In this document: positions 1 through 7,027 of the stretch, piece after piece
How the letters are laid out: every line of letters starts with the position of its first letter
How positions within the stretch are numbered: position 1 is the first letter of the stretch
Assembly: GCA_039183635.1 (NCBI GenBank)
Contig: JBCDBL010000093.1
Span: 1 to 17,370, forward strand
DNA: 17,370 nt
Direction of reading: 5' to 3'
From: JBCDBL01 sp039183635
GTDB taxonomy: Bacteria > Pseudomonadota > Alphaproteobacteria > Caulobacterales > Parvularculaceae
Position numbers and translations under genes: made by a program
Notes under the pieces: model-generated
The model's database searches: none
Told to the model about the DNA's origin: nothing
The model's input: only the letters and a program-made list of their open reading frames with translations

Positions 1-420
1 CCATCCTGCGCCGCCCATAAGGCCGGGCGGGCGGCGGAGCTGCCGCTTAAAAAACCGAAAGCCAAAAAACCAACCCGCAGGGGCGTTGCGTTTTACGTGG
101 AGCGGTCCGATGGCGCGGTATTGCTTCGCCGTCGCCCGGACAAGGGGCTGCTCGGCGGCATGCTCGGGGTGCCGACGACGCCCTGGGAGGAGCGCGCTGC
201 ATCAAACCCTTCCGCTCACGCTCCTTTAGATGCGAAATGGGAACCGACAAAGCCGGTTATGCACACGTTCACCCATTTTCATCTGGAGCTGGAGGTGTGG
301 CGGGCGGAGGTGGGGCCGAAGGCTGCAAAGTCTCTCGACGGCGAGTGGACGGCGGACCCGTTGGAGGCGGGATTGCCGACGGTGATGCAAAAGGCTGTAA
401 AGGCGGGGATGCGGGTTTAG
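1..420 (+). CDS. mutY: A/G-specific adenine glycosylase MutY, C-terminal part (5' end outside window)
   Basis: The reading frame is open from base 1 and ends with TAG at 418-420. MutY removes adenine mispaired with 8-oxoguanine in base-excision repair. What is present is the end of the catalytic region and the C-terminal NUDIX-like (MutT-like) domain that recognises 8-oxoG. The Cys at residue 3 fits the last ligand of the 4Fe-4S cluster, followed by a Lys/Pro-rich linker and RRGVAFYVERSDGAVLLRRR. The signatures LLGGMLGVPTTPW and HTFTHFHLELEVW are typical of this domain. The catalytic helix-hairpin-helix part lies to the left of the window. The next gene on the same strand starts about 210 bp downstream, after a palindrome-rich gap, so co-transcription is uncertain. 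Identification is by motif memory, not by a search. Confidence 0.9.
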   Translation, partial: PSCAAHKAGRAAELPLKKPKAKKPTRRGVAFYVERSDGAVLLRRRPDKGLLGGMLGVPTTPWEERAASNPSAHAPLDAKWEPTKPVMHTFTHFHLELEVWRAEVGPKAAKSLDGEWTADPLEAGLPTVMQKAVKAGMRV

Positions 421-459
421 GATAAGAGTTTTGCTAAGGTTATGCGATGAGGCGGTTTC

Positions 460-588
460 CTTCCCCCACTTGGCGGGGGAAGTGGCCGCGCAGCGGTCGA
501 AGGGGGCGGAATTTACGACTATAAAATGCAACGTTTATGAACTTCGGCCCCCTCCGCCGGCGCCTCCCCCCCTCGTGCAGGGGAGGAC
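460..588. repeat. Pair of GC-rich intergenic palindromes in opposite orientation
   Basis: The gap between mutY and the DUF454 gene holds two hairpins. The first (460-482) has arms CTTCCCCC and GGGGGAAG around a short loop and is followed by a G-rich tail ending AAGGGGGCGGA near 511. The second (563-586) has arms CCTCCCC and GGGGAGG and is preceded by GGCCCCCTCCGCC. The two units read in opposite directions, so the whole stretch could also fold on itself. The pattern of a C-run/G-run hairpin with a G-rich tail resembles intergenic palindromic repeats widespread in alphaproteobacteria; that family assignment is from memory. Either hairpin could help end mutY transcription, but neither is followed by a T-run. 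Confidence 0.55.
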
Positions 589-628
589 GAAATTGGCGTC
601 TATCGAAAGCCGAAACAAGTTATAGTGC

Positions 629-1015
629 GTGAAAACATGTATGATGAAGATGATGCGTGCGGTATGGTTACTCATAGGCGTTACAGCGCTCGGGCTTGGC
701 GCTTTGGGCGTCGTTTTGCCCTTGTTGCCGACAACGCCCTTTATTCTCCTCGCCGCCTATGCTTTCGCGCGGTCCTCTGATCGCCTGCACAGGTGGCTTC
801 ACACGCACCCTGCATTCGGACCTTTGATCAAAAATTGGCGCACCCATGGCGCGATCGACCGGCGGACCAAGACGGTGGGAACGGTGTCCATGGCCGGCGT
901 GTTCGCCCTGTCTGTCGTGTTGAATGTCGCACCTGTCGTGCTTGCGGTGCAGGGCGTTGTTTTAACTGTGTGCGCCGTGTTCGTTCTGTCCCGCCCGTCG
1001 CCGCCGCAAGCGTAA
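629..1015 (+). CDS. DUF454 (YbaN-like) small inner-membrane protein
   Basis: This 128-residue protein has the DUF454 signature: a first hydrophobic helix (about residues 10-28), then GVVLPLLPTTPFILLAAYAFARSS, then an Arg/His-rich segment with HPAFGPLIKNW and a basic GAIDRRTK stretch, then two further hydrophobic helices (about 85-122). The function of the family is not known to me. The topology suggests an inner-membrane protein of three to four helices. The start at 629 is GTG; in-frame ATGs at 641, 644, 650 and 653 are equally possible because no clear Shine-Dalgarno stands out. The stop codon lies inside the left arm of a perfect 12-bp hairpin, so translation and termination signals overlap. 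It faces the siderophore receptor gene tail to tail. Confidence 0.85.
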   Translation: MKTCMMKMMRAVWLLIGVTALGLGALGVVLPLLPTTPFILLAAYAFARSSDRLHRWLHTHPAFGPLIKNWRTHGAIDRRTKTVGTVSMAGVFALSVVLNVAPVVLAVQGVVLTVCAVFVLSRPSPPQA

Positions 1016-1044
1016 TCAAACCGATTACGCTTGCGTGCGTTTTT
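1006..1044 (+). terminator. Rho-independent terminator after DUF454 gene
   Basis: The arms GCAAGCGTAATC (1006-1017) and GATTACGCTTGC (1023-1034) pair perfectly over 12 bp with a 5-base loop. Five T residues follow at 1040-1044. The left arm includes the last codons and TAA stop of the DUF454 gene. It sits 17 bp before the end of the opposing siderophore receptor gene and may stop transcription from both sides, although only the plus side has the T-run. Confidence 0.75.
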
Positions 1045-1060
1045 ACAGCGCTCTGTTCCG

Positions 1061-3283
1061 TTAGAAATCAAACGATATAGATCCGAAGTAGGACCGGGGC
1101 GCTCCGATGTTGATCCGCTCGTTGCCGCCGCTGGCCGGAAAGTATTCCTCGTCAAAAATATTTTTAGCGGTGAATTGCAAGCGGACGGTTTGATCGGGGC
1201 CGAGACCGGGCGCCGGCACAGTGTACCAGGTGGATAAATCTGCGACAGTATAACTGTCGAGCGTATACGTATTGGCGTCGTCCCCAAACCGGTCGCCTTG
1301 AAAAAACACGCCGCCGCCGACGCCGAGGCCTTCCAACGCACCGGCTTGGACTTCATAGGACGCCCACAGATTGAATGTGTTCTCGGCAACGTTGCGGGCG
1401 GTGTTTCCGGCGTTCGCACCGCTTGACAGCTCGCTGTCGGTATAGGCGTACCCTGCGACAATGTTCATACCGGGGACGGGCTGGCCAGAGATCGACAACT
1501 CCACCCCGTCCGAAGTCTGCCCGTCGCGCAGTGCGACAACGCCGTCGACTAAAATCAGAACGTTGCTTTTCTCAATGCTGTAGAGCGCCGCCGTCGCCTG
1601 GACGCGCCCGTCGAAAAACTCCGCCTTTGCGCCGAGCTCAAATTGTTCTGACTCTTCCGGGTCGAAGGGCGTGACGCCGCCGCTTTCCGGGTTCACTACG
1701 AAATTCGGTTCGAACGCTTCGCTATAACTGAAAAAGACCGAGGCGTTCTCCGCAACCTCATAATTTATGGCGGCCTGGGGAGAAAAAGCGCTTTCTGAAT
1801 CGAGAGTCGCATTGGCGTCGCCGGCTTCGAACGAATCGTACCGCACGCCGAGGAGAACGCTTAGTTTGTCCGTCAGCTCAACATAATCGTTGAAGAAAAA
1901 GCCGAAACTGTCCTCTTCGGCGAGGCTGCGCGTTCGGCCGTCCGTAGACAGTGTATCGGGCAATTGCCCGTATACTGGATTGCGGAGATTTAAAAGCGGT
2001 CCGTCGCCGCCATCTGCGACAGCAACGCCGTCCGTTGTCGGCGTCGTTACGAAAAAACGCGTTTGCTCAAAGGCCCGGTAATCGCCGCCAAGGGCGATGC
2101 GGTGATTGAATGCTCCGGTTTCAAACTCCCCGGTCAGTATGGCGTTGGCGTAGAACGCTTCCGTTTCACGCTGGCGGCTGCCGTCGGTGCGGCGCGACAA
2201 AAAGATAAGATCGCTTGGGTCATCGAAAACGTCTTGACGGGTTGCCGTTCCCGTAAAAAAGCCGTCCTGCGTGATGGGGGCGTTGGCGTCGAATATGAAA
2301 ACGCTGCGCGGCCGCGCTTGCAGATCGTCCGTCGTGCTGTCTTCGTAAGCGGCGCTGAAGCACAATTTCCAATTGTCGCCGAAGTCCTGTTCCAGGGTTG
2401 CGTCGAAAAACTGGAACTCGGTTTCGGAAATCTCGAACGCCTCGCCGAACCGCCGCTCAATCGGAATGTCGATGAGATTGTTGACGATCGCGCGCCCGTC
2501 CGGGGTCGCCACCGTCACCGTGCCGCGATCCAGGGGACGGGCCTCGTCCCTGTATTCGTAGGACAGATCGATCCGCGTCGACGGCGTCACGTCGTACCGG
2601 GCGGAGATTGAGGCGGTGTCGCGTTCTATGTTGGTAAAATCCCGGAACCCTTCCGCCTGCTGGGTGGAGGCCACAATCCGGACGGCGAAATTGTCCGTCA
2701 CCGGCTCTGACCAGTCGACAAGGTAAAACTGATCCTCAAAGGAGCCGAAGCGGGCCTCGCCGGCGATGCGACGCTCTTCCAGCGGCGTTTTGGTGACGAT
2801 GTCCACAAGACCGCCTGGCTCCACCTGTCCATAGGTGATCGACGCCGGGCCGCGCACGATCTGTGTGTACTCGACATTTGTAAGGTTGGTTTTGAAATTC
2901 GTCGCCCGCCGAAAGCCGTTGCGGTAGACCGTGTTGCGTCGGAAGCCGCGAATGAGGAAGTCGTCATTTGTTCCGCCGAACCCGTCCGACTGCGTAACGC
3001 CGGGCGTGTTGCGCAGCGCCTCGTTCAGATCCGTAATCTTCTGGTCGAGGATCAGCTGTTCCGGGATGATGTTGACGACGCGGGGCAACTCTAAAAAGTC
3101 GAGCTGAAATCCGGTGAGAGCGTCCGCGTCTTGTATTCTGTAGCGCCTTTGGTCTGTGCCGATGACCACGATCTCATCATCGGGCGTCGCCATGGATGTT
3201 GTATTGGACGCCACCTGGGCGCTCGCCCCATGTGAAATTACTAAAAGCGTAGATAATACAGTGGTTTGAAGAAGGTTTTTCAT
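1061..3283 (-). CDS. TonB-dependent siderophore receptor
   Basis: The 740-residue outer-membrane protein takes up an iron chelate using TonB energy. From the chosen Met: signal peptide of about 23 residues ending SHGASAQ; TonB box DEIVVIG at 36-42; plug domain at about 60-175 with LNEALRNTPGV, FLIRGFRR, VRGPASITYG and PGGLVDIVTK; then a 22-strand-type barrel with alternating aromatic strands, closing with NIFDEEYFPASG and a C-terminal Phe (SISFDF). This matches the ferrichrome/pyoverdine-receptor class; the actual ligand cannot be read from sequence. The frame is open 19 codons further upstream, but the start at 3283 has GGGGAG five bases before ATG and begins the signal peptide, so it is preferred. 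A palindrome resembling an iron-regulator site lies about 75 bp upstream. No tonB or ABC transporter gene is adjacent. Confidence 0.92.
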   Translation of the reverse strand: MKNLLQTTVLSTLLVISHGASAQVASNTTSMATPDDEIVVIGTDQRRYRIQDADALTGFQLDFLELPRVVNIIPEQLILDQKITDLNEALRNTPGVTQSDGFGGTNDDFLIRGFRRNTVYRNGFRRATNFKTNLTNVEYTQIVRGPASITYGQVEPGGLVDIVTKTPLEERRIAGEARFGSFEDQFYLVDWSEPVTDNFAVRIVASTQQAEGFRDFTNIERDTASISARYDVTPSTRIDLSYEYRDEARPLDRGTVTVATPDGRAIVNNLIDIPIERRFGEAFEISETEFQFFDATLEQDFGDNWKLCFSAAYEDSTTDDLQARPRSVFIFDANAPITQDGFFTGTATRQDVFDDPSDLIFLSRRTDGSRQRETEAFYANAILTGEFETGAFNHRIALGGDYRAFEQTRFFVTTPTTDGVAVADGGDGPLLNLRNPVYGQLPDTLSTDGRTRSLAEEDSFGFFFNDYVELTDKLSVLLGVRYDSFEAGDANATLDSESAFSPQAAINYEVAENASVFFSYSEAFEPNFVVNPESGGVTPFDPEESEQFELGAKAEFFDGRVQATAALYSIEKSNVLILVDGVVALRDGQTSDGVELSISGQPVPGMNIVAGYAYTDSELSSGANAGNTARNVAENTFNLWASYEVQAGALEGLGVGGGVFFQGDRFGDDANTYTLDSYTVADLSTWYTVPAPGLGPDQTVRLQFTAKNIFDEEYFPASGGNERINIGAPRSYFGSISFDF

Positions 3284-3340
3284 GTTGCTCCCCATCATGA
3301 TTGCAGGTGGAGATCTACATGAGCATTTTTGCAAGTGCAA

Positions 3341-3372
3341 GTGATTCTCAATAAAAATAGAATGATATTCTA
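3341..3372 (-). promoter_or_regulatory. Candidate iron-responsive operator (Fur/Irr-like) upstream of receptor gene
   Basis: A perfect 15-base palindrome, TAGAATGATATTCTA (arms of 6, centre GAT), lies at 3358-3372. Next to it, 3341-3350 reads GTGATTCTCA, a half-site like the TGAGAAT arm of Fur boxes. The A/T-rich, GAAT/ATTC-bearing form is what Fur- and Irr-type operators look like in proteobacteria, and the position before a siderophore receptor fits. Which regulator binds, if any, is inference. Confidence 0.5.
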
Positions 3373-3403
3373 AGAAATGAGCCCATTTCGCATCTGATCG
3401 CCG

Positions 3404-4126
3404 TCACCCTTTGGGGCGCAGGGTGGAGCGTCCTCCGTCCACGTTGAAAATCTGACCGGAAATCCAGCCCGCCTCCGGAGACATCAGGAACGCCGCCATC
3501 GCCGCAGCGTCGGCCGGCGCGCCGAGCCGGCGCAAAGGATGGGCTTCGCCCAGGGCCTTTTCCATCGCTTCATTGCCGATGACCGGCGCGGCGAGGGGCG
3601 TTTTGGTCAGACTGAGGGCGATGCAGTTCACCCGGATCTGGGGGGCGAGTTCAGCGGCGAGGGACCGGGCGAGCGCCTCAACCCCGCCTTTGGCTGCGGC
3701 GATGACGCTGTGGTTTTGGAAGCCCTGACCCGCCGCCACGGTGGAAAACAGTACGACGGACCCGTTCGCTTTTTTCAAAGCCGGCGCCGCGGCGCGGATC
3801 GCGGCCGCGGCCCCGACGACGTTCAGACGATAGGCGTTGACAAAATCTTCCGGCGCTGTCCGGCGCAAAGGTTTTAAATCGATGGAGCCGACGCAATAGG
3901 CAAGGCCGTCAAGCGCGTCGCCCGCCGCCGTTTCCACGGCTGCGGCGAGGGCGTCGGCGTCCATGGCGTTCACCGCCGTGGTCTGGGCGCCGAGATCGGT
4001 CTTCAGGGCGTCAAGCTTGTCCTCTGACCGGGCCATAACGTGTACGGCGTTGTTCTCTGAAAGACGTTCAGAAAGGGCGCGGCCCACGCCTGTGGTGCCG
4101 CCTATGACGAGATGGGTGGAAGACAT
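3404..4126 (-). CDS. Short-chain dehydrogenase/reductase family protein lacking the catalytic Tyr
   Basis: This 240-residue Rossmann protein has the SDR nucleotide-binding loop GGTTGVGR at 9-16, the helix-4 Asn (N102), a Ser at the active-site strand (VVLFSTVAAG, S128) and a C-terminal NVDGG as in classical SDRs. The YxxxK signature is altered: the segment reads HSVIAAAKGGVE, so Ile142 stands where the catalytic Tyr is expected, while Lys146 is kept. The NNAG motif is also replaced by YCVGS. Some SDR subfamilies with IAAAKG-type signatures are known, so this may be a natural variant rather than decay; the frame is intact. AGGGA precedes the ATG by about 8 bases, and an AT-rich TATATAAAAT stretch upstream could be its own -10 region. 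It lies downstream of chrR but behind a hairpin. Substrate unknown. Confidence 0.82.
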   Translation of the reverse strand: MSSTHLVIGGTTGVGRALSERLSENNAVHVMARSEDKLDALKTDLGAQTTAVNAMDADALAAAVETAAGDALDGLAYCVGSIDLKPLRRTAPEDFVNAYRLNVVGAAAAIRAAAPALKKANGSVVLFSTVAAGQGFQNHSVIAAAKGGVEALARSLAAELAPQIRVNCIALSLTKTPLAAPVIGNEAMEKALGEAHPLRRLGAPADAAAMAAFLMSPEAGWISGQIFNVDGGRSTLRPKG

Positions 4127-4199
4127 TCAGCTATCCCTTTGATTCGATTTTTTATTTTATATAGGGCGTCAACGTCGTGCGGCGACAAGGAAGCGCCAT

Positions 4200-4235
4200 G
4201 AAAGAAGCCTCCGCGAGAAGTCTCGGGAGGCTTTC
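4200..4235 (-). terminator. Hairpin downstream of sigma/anti-sigma genes
   Basis: On the minus strand AAGCCTCC plus CGAG pairs with CTCG, a bulged C, and GGAGGCTT around a 4-base loop, giving about 12 base pairs. It lies 23 bp after the chrR stop and before the neighbouring SDR gene. The T-rich tail is weak (TTCTTTC), so it is a probable rather than certain terminator. Confidence 0.6.
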
Positions 4236-4257
4236 AGGAGGATGATGCGATTGCGGA

Positions 4258-4923
4258 TTACAGACCGACGAAGGGCTGCATGATGCGACTGACGATGTCG
4301 TTGAATTTCAACGGCGCGTCGGCGGCGACAAGGCAGATGCAGTCTTCGTCCGTGTCCGCCACCGGCGTGTGGGTGACGTCCGGGTTCAAGTCCGCAACGT
4401 CGCCTTTGGCGAAACGGCCGATTTCATCGACATAGGATCCGCGCAGGATCAGCGTCAGTTCCTGACCGGCGTGGGAGTGCTGGGGAATGTTGACGCCGGG
4501 CGCGATCTTCAGGAGACGCAGGCGCGCGCCCTTGGCGTCCATGCCGGCGATGGGGAATTGCGCAACGCCGGGGCCCACGGGACGCCATTTCACAGCGTCG
4601 ATGCCCTGGGGCAGATACGTGCGCAGGGGCTGCGGCATTTCCAGGCGGGCGCGGTCGAGGATCGGCGCGGCGTAAACTGGTTCTTCCTCAATGTCCTCGT
4701 CATCAAGGCGTCCAAGGACGTCATCCAGGCCGGAACCGTTCATCTCGGCGGGGGCGATGGCGTCGAGAACTTCGCCGCCAAGGGCCTCATATTCGTCAAC
4801 GCGGGCGCGGCACTCGGGGCACATGGCGATGTGGGTGGCGATGAGCACGGAGAGCGATTCATTCATGCTGCCGGCCGCATAGGCCAGAAGCGATGCGTCT
4901 GAAGGGTGATGATGAATGCTCAT
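4258..4923 (-). CDS. chrR: ChrR-type zinc-binding anti-sigma factor with C-terminal cupin domain
   Basis: This 221-residue protein has two domains. The N-terminal anti-sigma domain carries zinc ligands H6, H31, C35 and C38 (the HIAMCPEC motif), the same numbering as in Rhodobacter sphaeroides ChrR. After an acidic linker (about 66-82) comes a cupin barrel (about 105-210) with PQHSHAGQE, giving H149, H151, E155 and H185 as probable metal ligands. In the family, the N-terminal domain holds the ECF sigma factor inactive and the cupin is needed for release upon singlet oxygen or related oxidants. The start codon overlaps the sigma stop codon as ATGA, implying translational coupling. It acts in the cytoplasm on the sigma factor encoded just upstream. 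Confidence 0.93.
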   Translation of the reverse strand: MSIHHHPSDASLLAYAAGSMNESLSVLIATHIAMCPECRARVDEYEALGGEVLDAIAPAEMNGSGLDDVLGRLDDEDIEEEPVYAAPILDRARLEMPQPLRTYLPQGIDAVKWRPVGPGVAQFPIAGMDAKGARLRLLKIAPGVNIPQHSHAGQELTLILRGSYVDEIGRFAKGDVADLNPDVTHTPVADTDEDCICLVAADAPLKFNDIVSRIMQPFVGL

Positions 4924-5519
4924 AACGTGTCTTCCAGAACTGATCTTACTTTACTAAACGCCAGCCTTAATCGCGATTTCACCGTACCTAAAGGCAATCC
5001 CAGCTTTTCCGCTATCACCGAATGGGGATGGTCCTCGAAAAAATACATGCTTACAACTTCTTCCTGTGCGGGCGGAAGGGCGTTGAAAGCTTCTCTTATA
5101 CGTTCATCGCGCTCGATTCGGATTGCTTCTTCATCCGCGGCGGGCGCCGGGGCGGGCTGAAGAGCGGGATCGTTGGGGTCGATTTCGGGTCTTTTTTCCT
5201 TGCGAATGGCGTCAATCCGCAGATTCCGGGCGATTGCGAAGATCCAGGTTGAAGCCGAAGATTTTTGCGGGTCGAACAGCGCCGATTTACGCCAAACGCG
5301 CAAAAGCGCCTCCTGTGCGAGGTCTTCTGCGGCCGATTCTTCAACGCCAAGGCGCATCATGTACGCCTTCACGCGGGGCGCAAAGTGCTCGTACAACGAT
5401 GCAAAGATCGTTTTATCTTGTGTTTCCTTAAGCTCTTGGAGCAAAAGGGTCATTCGTCGCCCGTCGTCAATTTCGGCGAGCGGCTTAGATGCCTCGATTT
5501 TCACGGCGCATGGCCTCAT
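4920..5519 (-). CDS. rpoE: ECF RNA polymerase sigma factor, RpoE/ECF11-like partner of ChrR
   Basis: Region 2 begins near SLYEHFAPRVKAYMMRLG, with the DLAQEALLRVW motif for core binding and the STWIFAIARNLRIDAIRK stretch for -10 recognition. A Pro/Ala linker follows, then region 4 with LPPAQEEVVSMYFFED and the helix-turn-helix HSVIAEKLGLPLGTVKSRLRLA. In relatives this sigma drives the response to singlet oxygen and photo-oxidative stress. The frame is open up to 5648 (242 residues), longer than the roughly 180-200 usual for the family. None of the candidate starts (5648, 5600, 5552, 5546, 5519, 5453) has a good ribosome site; 5519 was chosen because conserved-looking sequence begins shortly after it. 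The gene is ATGA-coupled to chrR and divergent from the FAD-oxidoreductase operon it probably controls. Confidence 0.88.
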   Translation of the reverse strand: MRPCAVKIEASKPLAEIDDGRRMTLLLQELKETQDKTIFASLYEHFAPRVKAYMMRLGVEESAAEDLAQEALLRVWRKSALFDPQKSSASTWIFAIARNLRIDAIRKEKRPEIDPNDPALQPAPAPAADEEAIRIERDERIREAFNALPPAQEEVVSMYFFEDHPHSVIAEKLGLPLGTVKSRLRLAFSKVRSVLEDTL

Positions 5520-5613
5520 AAGCTGCGCTTCTGTGTCATCTAGCATATCCATAAAAACTAATACGCCTGCAACGGTTAATTGGATTTGTTTTTGTTGCAT
5601 GGGCGAAAATCTG

Positions 5614-5680
5614 TGATCTGCGCCCTGACACGCCGCGTATCCTTCCATAAGCGTGTTTAGAAATCGGTAAACAAAATTAT
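5614..5680. promoter_or_regulatory. Candidate divergent promoter region between sigma gene and FAD-oxidoreductase operon
   Basis: On the plus strand TGATCT (5614-5619) is followed 18 bases later by TATCC (5638-5642). TGATC is the -35 core I recall for alphaproteobacterial RpoE promoters; the -10 match is weak. On the minus strand a perfect TATAAT lies at 5675-5680 (reading toward the sigma gene), without a convincing -35. If the sigma gene starts at 5519 its leader would include the plus-strand element. The oxidoreductase ATG has no clear Shine-Dalgarno. All of this is pattern-based inference. Confidence 0.3.
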
Positions 5681-7027
5681 ATGACCTTCACCAACCTCGC
5701 CCGGCCGTTGAATATCGCCGTCATCGGCTCCGGAATATCCGGCATGTCCGCCGCCTGGCTTTTGTCGCAAAACCACAATGTCGTCGTTTATGAGAAAGGC
5801 GATTATATTGGCGGTCACACCAACACGGTTGATGCGCATCTGAAAAGCGGCGTTGTCCCCGTCGATACAGGGTTTATTGTCTACAACCCCCCGAATTATC
5901 CGAATTTTACGGCCTTGCTTAACCATCTTGGCGTCGAAAACGTCGAAACCTGCATGTCGTTTTCCGCCTCCATCGACGATGGAGCCATTGAATATTCCGG
6001 CCAGGGCGTCTCGGCCATGTGCGCGAAGGCCACCAACGTTCTGCGCCCGCGGTTCTGGCGGATGCTGTGCGATCTGGTGCGGTTCTATAAAAGCGCGCAA
6101 AAATTCGCCGACGATCCGGCGTACGAGCACTATACACTCGGCCGGTTTTTGGATGAAAAAGGCTATTCGAAGGATTTCCTTTACGACCATCTTCTGCCGA
6201 TGGCCGCCGCCATCTGGTCGATGCCGGTGGAGGATGCGCTTGACTATCCCCTCGGCGCGTTTGTGCGGTTTTACGCCAACCACGGCCTGTTAAAGCTCGC
6301 CAATCAGCCGATCTGGAACACTGTCGCCAACGGCTCACGGTCCTATGTGAGTGAGATCACAAAGCCCTACGCCGACAACATCCTCCTGAACACCGGCGTT
6401 GAGGCCGTTTCGCGCAGCGCCGACGGCGTTGCGGTGCACGATCGCCAGGGCGGGGTCAGGATCTTCGATCATATCGTCATCGCCTCCCACGCCGACGAGG
6501 CGCTGTCGATGCTGTCCGACGCCGACGACCGCGAACGCGATTTGCTCGGCGCCTTCCGGTATCAGCGCAACAAGGCCATTCTCCATACGGATGAAGGGTT
6601 CATGCCGGAGGCGCGTCGCGCCTGGGCGAGTTGGAACTATATGTCCACCCGCGCCGGCGACCAACGCGAGGTGTGCGTCACCTACTGGATGAACCGTCTG
6701 CAAAATCTCGACTGCCCCGAAGACGTATTCGTGACGCTGAACACGTTTCGTCCGCCGCGGGAGGGGACGGTGCTCCGCACCTTCCTTTACGATCACCCGA
6801 TTTTCGACCTTGCGGCCGTCAAAGCCCAGAAAGACCTTTGGGACATTCAGGGCGTGCGCCGCACATGGTTCTGCGGCTCCTATTTCGGCCATGGCTTTCA
6901 CGAGGACGGCCTGCAGTCCGGACTTGCGGTGGCTGAAGCCCTTGGCGGCGCCAGGCGCCCCTGGACCGTTGAAAACGAATCCGGGCGCATCCATCTGCCG
7001 TCCCCGGTTGCGCAGGCGGCGGAATGA
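5681..7027 (+). CDS. FAD-dependent oxidoreductase (flavin amine oxidase-like), first gene of RpoE-linked lipid operon
   Basis: This 448-residue protein starts with a Rossmann FAD-binding fold: AVIGSGISGMSAAW (GxGxxG at 16-21), Glu38 for the ribose, and the GG motif in YIGGHTNTVD (44-51). DTGFIVYNPPNYPNF follows, typical of this subfamily, and the C-terminal FAD loop is FCGSYFGHGFHEDGLQSG. The protein belongs with the proteins found beside RpoE-ChrR in many proteobacteria; the R. sphaeroides relative has been linked to furan fatty acid formation (UfaO), which I state from memory. Hence a role in oxidising membrane fatty acyl chains is likely but unproven here. It overlaps the next gene as ATGA. 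The Met at 5681 is the natural start; a TTG at 5708 just before the NIAVIG strand is an alternative. Confidence 0.88.
   Translation: MTFTNLARPLNIAVIGSGISGMSAAWLLSQNHNVVVYEKGDYIGGHTNTVDAHLKSGVVPVDTGFIVYNPPNYPNFTALLNHLGVENVETCMSFSASIDDGAIEYSGQGVSAMCAKATNVLRPRFWRMLCDLVRFYKSAQKFADDPAYEHYTLGRFLDEKGYSKDFLYDHLLPMAAAIWSMPVEDALDYPLGAFVRFYANHGLLKLANQPIWNTVANGSRSYVSEITKPYADNILLNTGVEAVSRSADGVAVHDRQGGVRIFDHIVIASHADEALSMLSDADDRERDLLGAFRYQRNKAILHTDEGFMPEARRAWASWNYMSTRAGDQREVCVTYWMNRLQNLDCPEDVFVTLNTFRPPREGTVLRTFLYDHPIFDLAAVKAQKDLWDIQGVRRTWFCGSYFGHGFHEDGLQSGLAVAEALGGARRPWTVENESGRIHLPSPVAQAAE

Noticed and set aside
5657..6994. Two long minus-strand open frames (about 208 and 219 codons)
   Set aside because: Antisense to the FAD oxidoreductase gene, whose Rossmann motifs and coupling to DUF1365 are clear.
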